DNA of 16,256 nt from JAZDFC01 sp043808235. GTDB taxonomy: Bacteria > Bacteroidota > Ignavibacteria > Ignavibacteriales > Melioribacteraceae. How positions within the stretch are numbered: the stretch's first letter is position 1; each line of letters begins with the position of its first letter. Position numbers and translations under genes: made by a program. Of this stretch, positions 6,686 to 14,179 are shown one piece after another. The stretch lies in the NCBI GenBank assembly GCA_043808235.1, contig JAZDFC010000085.1, positions 1 through 16,256 of the forward strand. Direction: 5' to 3'. The notes below the pieces were generated by a model. The model ran no database searches and was not told the origin of the DNA. It saw only the letters and a program-made list of their open reading frames with translations.

Positions 6686-8890
6686 ATGAATCGTAAAATT
6701 CTATTAACAATTGTTATGATTATTTCTTTCCTGGCTGTTGATATGGTGAAAGCACAAGCCGATGGAAAGATAAAAATATCTCAAATGTTGATTGAGTATA
6801 TTACCAAAGAAGGTGTTGAATCTGCAATTCAAAAATATCAACAAATAAAAAGCGACACAGTCGCTTATCTAATTTCAGCAGGCGAATTACTTAATGTCGG
6901 CAATAGATTGCTCGCGGAATCAAAACTCAAAGAAGCGCTAAGTATTTTCGACTTAACAACAAATGAATATCCAGAATCATACTGGGCATTTTATCAGTCC
7001 GGAAGAGCTTATATGACAGCCGGAAAATTTGATGCGGCAATTGAGAAGTTCAAAAAATCGAATAAACTAAAAGAATGGTTCGTTTCGCAAAGGTTTATCT
7101 ATACTTTAGAAAATTATACAAAGACAGTTGTTGATATCCCGATGAGAGACGGAATCAAACTGAAGACAATTATTTACTCTCCCAAAAGCTTAATGGAAAA
7201 ATATCCTTTTCTTGTCGTACGGTCGCCGTATGGTATTGGTCCCTACGAACCAAATGTTTTCAGAAGCATACTCGGTGCACTTTGGTCTATCGAGACCGAG
7301 GGATATATCTTTGTCTATCAAGATGTCCGTGGAAAGAGAATGTCCGAAGGGGAGTTCGTTGAGGTGCGCCCATTCATTCCCGTTAAAACTTCCAACAAAG
7401 ATATTGATGAGAGCACGGATGCATACGATACTTTCGAATGGTTGTTAAAGAACGTTCCGAATAATAACGGTAAGATTGGAATGTGGGGTGGTTCGTATCA
7501 CGCATACTATAGTTTGATGGCATTGCTTTCGAAGCACTCGGCATTAGTTGCGGTTGCTTCCGAAGCTCCAATTACAGACTGGTTTGAAGGAGATGACTTC
7601 CATCGCAATGGAGCATTTTATTTATTGCAGGCAGTTAATTTTTTCCGAACCAATGGTGTTCAACGTTCAGAACTAATTTCAGATTCGCCAGAAAGCATAT
7701 TGGATTATCCTTCTCCAGATCTCTATTCCTTTTTCTTAAATGTTGGTCCTCTTACAAATTGGAATGAAAAACATTTTAACGACAGGCTACCTTTCTGGAA
7801 TGAAATGATGTCTCACGGCAATTATGATGAATTTTGGAAACAAAGGAATATTCGTCCCTATTTGAAGGATATAAATGCACACGTCTTGAATGTCGGCGGC
7901 TGGTACGATGCCGAAAATCTTTTTGGTACTTTGAATACATACAAAGAGATTGAAAAAAACAATACTAATAATAACTCAATAATAATGGGCTCATGGTTCC
8001 ATACGGATTGGTCTTCTTACGGAGAGGAAAGATATTCCGAAATTCTTGTTAATAAAAAAACTACCGGACAATTTTTTGAAGATTCTGTTTTAATTCCTTT
8101 TTTCAATTACCATTTGAAAGGTAAAGGAAAATTAAATTCTCCCGAGGCACTAATGTTTGATGGCGGAAGTCTGAAATGGAATAAGTTTCAAACATGGCCT
8201 CCTAAAAACACCAAGGAGAAAAAATTCTATTTCTCAAAAGACAATGTTTTGTCTGAAGAAAAAAGTAATGAACAGAATATTCTTTTTGATGAATTTGTCA
8301 GCGACCCTTTAAAGCCCGTACCGCACAGTTACAAAATTGAAGACGGATGGGATTCGAATTTTATGATTACCGATCAACGATTTGCTTCCCGCAGACCGGA
8401 TGTTCTTTATTATCAAACATCAACCTTAGAAGAAGATTTGACATTAACAGGAGAAATTGAGGTTGAGTTATATGTATCAACAACTGGTACAGATGCCGAC
8501 TGGTTTGTAAAAGTCATTGATGTTTATCCCGAAAACGAACCCGATTATGAGGGGATTTCTGATAAAACACATATGGGCGAATATCAATCATTAGTGCGAC
8601 TAGGAGTGATGCGCGGAAAATTCAGAAACAGTCTGGAAAAACCGGAGCCTTTTACTCCCGGCAAAGTGACAAAAGTAAAATTTAAGCTGAATGATATTTG
8701 CCACACTTTTAAGAAGGGGCACAAGTTTATGGTTCAGATCCAAAGCAGCTGCTTTCCATTATTCGATATAAATCCTCAAAAGTTTTGTGATATTTACGAT
8801 GCTGAAGAAAAAGACTTTCAAAAAGCCACACATCGAGTATTCTTGAACGGAGTGAATCAATCGAAAATTATTGTTGATTTTTTGCAGTAA
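6686..8890 (+). CDS. Exported S15/CocE-type alpha/beta hydrolase with N-terminal TPR region
   Basis: The start is placed at the ATG at 6686, giving 734 residues, because the protein then begins with a signal peptide (MNRKILLTIVMIISFLAV ... KAQA) and AGG lies about seven bases upstream. An upstream TTG in frame at 6641 is unlikely. Residues about 60-125 look like TPR helices (ALSIFDLTTNEYPESYWAFY; GRAYMTAGKFDAAIEKFKKS). From about 149 the X-Pro dipeptidyl-peptidase/alpha-amino-acid ester hydrolase fold begins: IPMRDGIKL, VYQDVRG (Tyr211, oxyanion), GGSYHA (Ser270), GGWYDAENLFG (Asp408) and GSWFHTDW (His439), so the triad is complete. A jelly-roll C-terminal domain follows from about 500. It probably hydrolyses esters or amides of small acyl or amino-acid substrates in the periplasm. 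Family members without the TPR part are near 570-640 residues long. Confidence 0.85.
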   Translation: MNRKILLTIVMIISFLAVDMVKAQADGKIKISQMLIEYITKEGVESAIQKYQQIKSDTVAYLISAGELLNVGNRLLAESKLKEALSIFDLTTNEYPESYWAFYQSGRAYMTAGKFDAAIEKFKKSNKLKEWFVSQRFIYTLENYTKTVVDIPMRDGIKLKTIIYSPKSLMEKYPFLVVRSPYGIGPYEPNVFRSILGALWSIETEGYIFVYQDVRGKRMSEGEFVEVRPFIPVKTSNKDIDESTDAYDTFEWLLKNVPNNNGKIGMWGGSYHAYYSLMALLSKHSALVAVASEAPITDWFEGDDFHRNGAFYLLQAVNFFRTNGVQRSELISDSPESILDYPSPDLYSFFLNVGPLTNWNEKHFNDRLPFWNEMMSHGNYDEFWKQRNIRPYLKDINAHVLNVGGWYDAENLFGTLNTYKEIEKNNTNNNSIIMGSWFHTDWSSYGEERYSEILVNKKTTGQFFEDSVLIPFFNYHLKGKGKLNSPEALMFDGGSLKWNKFQTWPPKNTKEKKFYFSKDNVLSEEKSNEQNILFDEFVSDPLKPVPHSYKIEDGWDSNFMITDQRFASRRPDVLYYQTSTLEEDLTLTGEIEVELYVSTTGTDADWFVKVIDVYPENEPDYEGISDKTHMGEYQSLVRLGVMRGKFRNSLEKPEPFTPGKVTKVKFKLNDICHTFKKGHKFMVQIQSSCFPLFDINPQKFCDIYDAEEKDFQKATHRVFLNGVNQSKIIVDFLQ

Positions 8891-8976
8891 TAATGAACAG
8901 ATAAAATTATGTATTTATGTGAATGGAATAATTTTCTACCATGATAATTATTAAACAAAATTTTTGCGGGTGTTTC

Positions 8977-9903
8977 ATGAGATATTTTTTACTTCTTCTT
9001 TTAATTAGTTCAACACTTTCATTTTCGCAGAATAGAATCGCAATCACTTTTGATGATTTGCCATGCTCTAATTGTACTAGTCCCGAAATAGTTAATGAGG
9101 TTATCGATAAGTTAATCATGTCATTAAACAAATATCATGTTAACTCTATTGGATTTGTGAATGAAAAAAAGCTATTTAAAGACGGAAGACGGAATGAAGA
9201 CAAAATTAATCTGTTGAGGCATTGGCTCGAAAACGGTTATGATTTAGGCAATCATACTTTCTCGCATATACTGATTAATAATGCTGCCGTCGAAGAATAT
9301 GAAAAAGATTTGTTGAAAGGAGAAATTATTACCAGACCTTTGATGAAAGAATATTCCAGAGAATTAAAATATTATCGTCATACACAATTACGAACCGGAC
9401 CGACAAAGGAATACAAAACCCGGTTGGATAGTATTCTTCGCAAATACAATTATACCGTGGCGCCTGTAACGATGGACAATGATGAATATATCTACGCGTT
9501 TTGTTATATGGCGGCAAAGGAGAAAAAAGATTCAACCAATATGCAGCGTATCGCAAATGATTATTTGGATTACATGAAACGGATATTTTCACACTATGAA
9601 AAACTGTCTTTGGATTTTCTTGGATATAATGTAAATCATATTTTATTATTACATGCTAATGAGCTGAATGCCGACTACCTGGATTCTATTTTAATTACAT
9701 TGACTGACAAAGGCTATAAATTTATTTCACTTGACGAAGCATTAACCGACAAAGCGTTTCAACTTCCCGAAGCGATTTCTACAAAAGGCATATCATGGAT
9801 TGATAGATGGAAACTTGCAAAAGGTTTAGAGATAACAAATCAGCCGGAGATCTCGGACTATATTCGAGATTTAATGGAGGATATCAAAAAGAATTCTTAC
9901 TAA
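8977..9903 (+). CDS. Exported polysaccharide deacetylase (NodB homology) family protein
   Basis: The start at 8977 (308 residues) is chosen over the ATG at 8941 because it puts the signal peptide MRYFLLLLLISSTLSFSQ at the N-terminus, and GGG lies six bases upstream. NodB motifs are present: TFDD (Asp26, Asp27), the zinc-ligand motif HTFSH (His93, His97), an arginine-containing third motif (RHTQLRTG, Arg134 and Arg139), and a late HILLLHAN (His226). These support a metal-dependent N- or O-deacetylase acting on peptidoglycan or another amino-sugar polymer in the periplasm. It starts 86 bases after the S15-type hydrolase gene, without an obvious terminator between them. The substrate cannot be assigned. 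Confidence 0.85.
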   Translation: MRYFLLLLLISSTLSFSQNRIAITFDDLPCSNCTSPEIVNEVIDKLIMSLNKYHVNSIGFVNEKKLFKDGRRNEDKINLLRHWLENGYDLGNHTFSHILINNAAVEEYEKDLLKGEIITRPLMKEYSRELKYYRHTQLRTGPTKEYKTRLDSILRKYNYTVAPVTMDNDEYIYAFCYMAAKEKKDSTNMQRIANDYLDYMKRIFSHYEKLSLDFLGYNVNHILLLHANELNADYLDSILITLTDKGYKFISLDEALTDKAFQLPEAISTKGISWIDRWKLAKGLEITNQPEISDYIRDLMEDIKKNSY

Positions 9904-9925
9904 TAAAATTCAGTGCTAAAGTATG

Positions 9926-9941
9926 GAATTAGTTCTAATTC
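9926..9941. terminator. Weak AT-rich hairpin after the deacetylase gene
   Basis: GAATTAG-TT-CTAATTC forms a perfect seven-base-pair dyad 22 bases after the stop codon and is followed by a pyrimidine-rich run (CATTCTTCTTT). The stem is AT-rich and the loop is only two bases, so it is a poor terminator candidate. Confidence 0.28.
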
Positions 9942-9950
9942 ATTCTTCTT

Positions 9951-10042
9951 TACCACTCAAGTCTGATTTCGACCGCCCGGTAATATGTTTATATGACAAT
10001 TCGAAACCTTTCGATTTAACTGGACGTCACAAGTCCAATTAA
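9951..10042 (+). repeat. Dispersed intergenic element, copy C
   Basis: This copy starts TACCACTCAAG, continues through TTCGACCG, and reaches CGTCA at 10025, 74 bases from its start. TTTCGA near the left can pair with TCGAAA in the middle, and TGGAC/GTCCA forms a small hairpin at the right end. Two internal segments, CTCAAGTCTGATT and CACAAGTCCAATT, resemble each other as direct repeats. It ends about 20 bases before the serine hydrolase gene, so it would lie in that gene's leader or promoter region. Confidence 0.5.
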
Positions 10043-10062
10043 AACTATTTATAGAATGATAT

Positions 10063-11145
10063 ATGAAAACAAATTCAACATTTTCAAATTTACTAGCCTT
10101 CTTATCGGCATTCAGTTTAATAACAAGCATCTCCATCGGACAAGTATCGAATTCCAAAGAATTAACTGAAAAAATAAATTCCTATGTAAATCCTCTTGTT
10201 AAAAAAAACGTATTTAGCGGTACAATTTTCATTGCCCATGGGGATTCTATTATATTCTCAAAAGGATATGGTTTAGCAGATCGGGCGCATGATATTACTA
10301 ACAATCTAAATACTGTCTTTAAAATTGGATCGATGACAAAGCAGTTTACCGCTACGGCAATAATGCAATTAGTAGATCAAATGGCAATAACCACTGATAG
10401 TAAATTGTCCGAATTCATTCCCGATTATCCAAACGGGGACAAAATAACTATCCATCATCTATTAACTCACACTAGCGGAATTTCAAATTATACAAAACTT
10501 GCTGACTTCGGAAAATTTTCGCTGCTTCCCGCAAAAATAGAGGAACTGATTTCTCATATTAAAAATCTTCCTTTAGAGTTTGAGCCAGGAACAAAATTCA
10601 AATACAACGATTCCGGTTATCTTTTATTAACTTATATAATAGAAAAGGTATCCGGTATTTCTTACAGTGAATATCTACAAAAGAATATCTTTGATAAACT
10701 TGAAATGAAGAACAGCGGCTATCTTGATAGTCAGATAATCAAAAATCTTGCTTCTGGATATGTATATAATTCAAAACTAAAATCAATGGTAAATGCGGAT
10801 TACTTTGATACCTCGGTTCCTCAAGGTGCCGGTGGATTATACTCAACTGTTCTGGATTTATACAAGTGGGACAGAAGCTTCTACAAAGATGAAATTATAT
10901 CGAAAGAGAGCAAAGAAAAAATGTTCTCTTTCCAAACGTCAGATTATGGCTACGGCTGGGGTAAAGAATTAAGAAAAGGAGGAAGAGTTTCTATCGGTCA
11001 CAACGGAATTATTAATGGTTTTTCGTCAATCATTCACCGCTTTGTTAATGATAACATTGTAATCATCGTGCTGGCTAATATTGAAAACTTTGAAGTAAAT
11101 GAAGTATTTGATAAAATACCCGCAATATTTTTTAATGAAGAATGA
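10063..11145 (+). CDS. Exported serine hydrolase, beta-lactamase class C / PBP-like family
   Basis: This 360-residue protein has an N-terminal hydrophobic signal ending near SIGQ (about residue 27). It carries the three marks of the class C beta-lactamase-like family: SMTK (nucleophile Ser90, Lys93); YND at 181-183, where the usual motif is YxN; and HNG at 313-315 in the place of KTG. A conserved HHLLTHTSGI segment lies between the first two. Members of this family include D-Ala-D-Ala carboxypeptidases, D-aminopeptidases and esterases, so true beta-lactamase activity should not be assumed. No clear Shine-Dalgarno sequence precedes the ATG. The next gene, 40 bases on, belongs to the same superfamily but is only distantly related. 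Confidence 0.85.
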   Translation: MKTNSTFSNLLAFLSAFSLITSISIGQVSNSKELTEKINSYVNPLVKKNVFSGTIFIAHGDSIIFSKGYGLADRAHDITNNLNTVFKIGSMTKQFTATAIMQLVDQMAITTDSKLSEFIPDYPNGDKITIHHLLTHTSGISNYTKLADFGKFSLLPAKIEELISHIKNLPLEFEPGTKFKYNDSGYLLLTYIIEKVSGISYSEYLQKNIFDKLEMKNSGYLDSQIIKNLASGYVYNSKLKSMVNADYFDTSVPQGAGGLYSTVLDLYKWDRSFYKDEIISKESKEKMFSFQTSDYGYGWGKELRKGGRVSIGHNGIINGFSSIIHRFVNDNIVIIVLANIENFEVNEVFDKIPAIFFNEE

Positions 11146-11185
11146 AAAAGCTAAAACTAATTTCAAATTATAGGCATTAACAATT

Positions 11186-12277
11186 ATGAAAAATCATGAA
11201 AGAGCAAACAGGAATATCTTCCATATTCTAACCCGGATTATCTTTGTCCTTCTCATCGGTGTAACTTCCAGCATTGGACAACCATCCAATAAATATCCCG
11301 GTAAGACATGGGACAAAATTAGCAAACCCGAAGAACTCGGATATTCATCGGAAAAGTTAGCGAAAGCAAAAGAGTTTTCTCAAACTCTAAAGACCTCGGC
11401 AGTAACAATTATTGTAAACGGTGTTGTACTCGATGAATGGGGAAATGTTGACTCACTTTATTTCACACACTCAATGAGAAAGAGCGTGTTGAGTGCCCTT
11501 TACGGTAAGTATGTTGAAAGCGGTGTCATCGATTTAAACAAAACAATGGCGGAACTTGGAATTGATGACGAGCCGCCTCTATCCGAACAAGAAAAAACAG
11601 CCACCATTCGAGATTGCCTTAAAGCACGTTCGGGAGTAAACCATACAGCAGAAGCCGAAAACGATGCCATGCACAAACTCAAACCGCCGCAGGATATGTT
11701 CAAGCCGGGAGAATTCTGGTTATACAATAATTGGGATTTCAACGTGCTCGGCACAATATTCCAAAATCTAACCGGCAAAAAAATATTTGATGCGCTGATA
11801 GAGGACATTGCAAATCCGATTCAAATGGAAAATTTTACATTGGCGAATGACGCATCTTATAAAACTGGAAGGTCTATTCACGAAGCATACATGTTCGTTA
11901 TTTCCGCACACGATCTTGCACGCTTCGGATTGTTGATGCTTCGCAACGGAAAATGGAACGACAAACAAGTAATTCCCGAAAGCTGGGTAAAAGAAAGCAC
12001 AACATATTTTTCAGATGCAACAATTTACAAGGGCGACGGTTACGGATACATGTGGTGGGTTGCAAAGGACAACAATAAATTCCCTCACTTTCCGAATGTC
12101 GAACTCAAAGAAGGAACATACTCGGCGCGCGGTGCAGGCGGGCATTACCTTGTTGTCATTCCCGAATATGATATGGTATTTGTTCATCGTGTCGACACTT
12201 TTATAGATGGAAATTCCGTTTCATCGAAGGATTTCGGAACACTGTTAAATATGGTTTTGGAAGCGAAGAATAATTAA
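11186..12277 (+). CDS. Second exported SxxK serine hydrolase, beta-lactamase class C-like
   Basis: This 363-residue protein has a signal segment (FHILTRIIFVLLIGVTSSIG) after a rather long basic N-terminus. The active-site motif is SMRK (Ser96, Lys99), followed by CLKARSGV, then YNN (Tyr180), a good YxN motif. The third motif appears as GAGGH (316-320) rather than HxG. This set is typical of the EstB/6-aminohexanoate-oligomer-hydrolase-like side of the family. The protein is probably a periplasmic esterase or amidase. It is separated from the preceding serine hydrolase by 40 bases and from the metallo-hydrolase by 72 bases, so all may be co-transcribed. Confidence 0.83.
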   Translation: MKNHERANRNIFHILTRIIFVLLIGVTSSIGQPSNKYPGKTWDKISKPEELGYSSEKLAKAKEFSQTLKTSAVTIIVNGVVLDEWGNVDSLYFTHSMRKSVLSALYGKYVESGVIDLNKTMAELGIDDEPPLSEQEKTATIRDCLKARSGVNHTAEAENDAMHKLKPPQDMFKPGEFWLYNNWDFNVLGTIFQNLTGKKIFDALIEDIANPIQMENFTLANDASYKTGRSIHEAYMFVISAHDLARFGLLMLRNGKWNDKQVIPESWVKESTTYFSDATIYKGDGYGYMWWVAKDNNKFPHFPNVELKEGTYSARGAGGHYLVVIPEYDMVFVHRVDTFIDGNSVSSKDFGTLLNMVLEAKNN

Positions 12278-12349
12278 CAGTAACCATGAAAGTTCCATCG
12301 AAGGGTTATACGTAAGAATCAAGATTCTATTATATTAAGAGTAATAATA

Positions 12350-13192
12350 ATGAACAAATTACATTTAATTATTGCTTTAGTACTCTTACAAGTATCAACG
12401 AGTTATTGTCAAAATGATTTTGTGGATCCTGGCAAAATTAAATTCACAATTCTCTATGACGATGTGGCTTTGAATGATTCGTTTGTTGGAGATCAAGGAT
12501 TTTCATGCGTGATCGAGATTGAAGATAAATCATATCTGTTTGATGCAGGTAATACTGCAAGTGTGCTAAAGAAGAATACTGAAAAGTTAGGTGTGGATTG
12601 TTCCAACATTGAATTCATTTACATTTCCCATTTGCACACAGATCACATTTGCGGATTATCCGGAATTATTGATAAATGTGAAAAGCCAACACTTTTTCTT
12701 CCGTCCGAATCTCCAACAAATCAAACAGTAAAAGCAAAGGGATATGTTGAAAAGACGCTTGCAGATGCCGATAAAATTGTTTCTAAAACTATTGTAATTA
12801 AAGGACCTTCAAAAATAGGAGATTATTTTTACTCTACCGGTGTTATGGAAGAAAAGACTTATGAGCAGGCTTTGGTAATTAATACTTCCAAAGGACTCAT
12901 TATTTTAGTCGGCTGCTCTCATCCGGGAATTGTTGAAATAGTAAAACAGGCAAAATCTCAATTGAACAAAGATGTATATTTTGTTATGGGCGGGTTCCAT
13001 CTTGAAGGTAAAAAGTATCCGGATAAAATTAAAGATATCGCCGATCAATTGAAGGGATTAACAAAATGCATTTCTACCGGTCATTGTAATGACGATATAG
13101 CACAAGAAATATTTAAAAACTCTTTTGGTAATAAATTTATTGAAATGAAAGCCGGGCTTACATTTAAGCTCTCTGATTATGAAAACAACTGA
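12350..13192 (+). CDS. Exported metallo-beta-lactamase-fold hydrolase, COG1237-like
   Basis: This 280-residue protein starts with a signal peptide ending near SYCQ (residue 21). It has the metal-binding HLHTDH motif (His94, His96, Asp98, His99), then GCSHPG (His191), GGFHL (His217) and TGHC (His245). The order and the GCSHPGIV and TGHC signatures fit the group annotated as 7,8-dihydropterin-6-yl-methyl-4-(beta-D-ribofuranosyl)aminobenzene 5'-phosphate synthase-like (COG1237). Described members act in the cytoplasm, whereas this one should be exported, so that specific activity is unlikely to carry over. It is the first gene of a tight trio, with 11 bases to the PD40 gene. The substrate is unknown. 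Confidence 0.85.
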   Translation: MNKLHLIIALVLLQVSTSYCQNDFVDPGKIKFTILYDDVALNDSFVGDQGFSCVIEIEDKSYLFDAGNTASVLKKNTEKLGVDCSNIEFIYISHLHTDHICGLSGIIDKCEKPTLFLPSESPTNQTVKAKGYVEKTLADADKIVSKTIVIKGPSKIGDYFYSTGVMEEKTYEQALVINTSKGLIILVGCSHPGIVEIVKQAKSQLNKDVYFVMGGFHLEGKKYPDKIKDIADQLKGLTKCISTGHCNDDIAQEIFKNSFGNKFIEMKAGLTFKLSDYENN

Positions 13193-13203
13193 AGGTATAT
13201 GAA

Positions 13204-14178
13204 ATGAAAAAAGCACTATCAATATATGCCGCCATCTTATTAAATGTTTGCCTGGTATATTGTCAAAACCATCACAAAGATTTTCCAATTTTAAAAGGAC
13301 CTTACTTAGGGCAAAAGCCTCCCGGTACAACACCGGAATTATTCTTGCCCGAAGTTTTTAATATGTATAAATATCTGCACGGCAAACTTGTTTTTGCCCC
13401 CGATGGAAAAGAAGTTTTCTGGGTTATCACTACAAGAGAAGATGGAGTTGATATTTTTAAGAGATTATTTATAAATCAAAGAAGCGATGAAACATGGATT
13501 CCTCCTACCGAATCTTTTTTTTCAGAATCTAAAAAAGAAAACGGTCCAACATATTCAGCCGACGGGAAAAGATTGTACTACCAATCAAGAGCAAATTTAA
13601 GTAATGATGGTGGGAGTAAAGACATTGATATCTGGTTCAGAGAAAGAGCTGGCGACGGATGGAGTGCTCCATACAATATTGGCTTGCCGGTAAATACCTC
13701 CGAAGATGAATCTCAACCATGGATTTCTACCGATGGTTCAATTTATTTTTGCCGTGATAACAAAAACGAAGTGACGGGTAAATCTGGCGGATCGGATATA
13801 TTTTATTCAAAGTACATTGATGGAAAATATTCCGAACCGGTTTGTCTGGGATCGGAAATAAATTCGGAGTATGCTGAAACTGAACCTACTATGTCGCCAG
13901 ATAATAGTTATCTTGTATTTATGTCTAATCGTCCGGGTGGCTTTTCCAGAATGATGAATCTCTATGTTAGTTTCAGAACACCTAACGGTGGATGGACAAA
14001 GGCAATATGCTTAAGCCACGAACTTAAAATTGAAAACACCTGGTTTCCAACTTTAAGTTATGATGGAAAATTTCTTTTTTTCTGTGGAGGATACCCTGTT
14101 GCCGGTGGTGGTTATTCAAATAGTAACTACTATTGGGTATCAACTGAAATGATTGAAAAAATGAATCCGCACAAATAA
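13204..14178 (+). CDS. Exported stand-alone PD40 beta-propeller protein
   Basis: This 324-residue protein has a signal peptide ending near VYCQ (residue 21) and a short spacer. The PD40 domain opens at YLGQKPPGTTP (Tyr34), as in the other PD40 proteins of the window, and contains blades with FAPDGKEVFW, YSADGKRLYY, MSPDNSYLVF and LSYDGKFLFF. It ends with YYWVSTEMIEKMNPHK, a diverged form of the YWVDAS closing segment. No ankyrin, FISUMP or sorting domain is attached, so this is the minimal form of the module. GAAGG, overlapping the preceding stop codon, lies eight bases before the ATG, which points to translational coupling with the metallo-hydrolase. One base separates it from the following gene. 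Confidence 0.85.
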   Translation: MKKALSIYAAILLNVCLVYCQNHHKDFPILKGPYLGQKPPGTTPELFLPEVFNMYKYLHGKLVFAPDGKEVFWVITTREDGVDIFKRLFINQRSDETWIPPTESFFSESKKENGPTYSADGKRLYYQSRANLSNDGGSKDIDIWFRERAGDGWSAPYNIGLPVNTSEDESQPWISTDGSIYFCRDNKNEVTGKSGGSDIFYSKYIDGKYSEPVCLGSEINSEYAETEPTMSPDNSYLVFMSNRPGGFSRMMNLYVSFRTPNGGWTKAICLSHELKIENTWFPTLSYDGKFLFFCGGYPVAGGGYSNSNYYWVSTEMIEKMNPHK

Positions 14179-14179
14179 T

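Noticed and set aside
8941..8976. Start of the deacetylase at the ATG at 8941
   Set aside because: It adds 12 residues in front of a signal peptide that begins cleanly at 8977, where a GGG lies six bases upstream.
171..10042. Integron cassette array, with the dispersed element as attC sites
   Set aside because: RYYYAAC-like strings occur at 4357 (ACCTAAC) and 10014 (ATTTAAC) but at different relative places, with no paired GTTRRRY at proper distance; most genes lack any such site between them and no integrase is present.
10063..12277. Antibiotic-resistance beta-lactamases
   Set aside because: SxxK/YxN-type motifs are shared by many esterases and peptidases; nothing in the sequence shows beta-lactam specificity.
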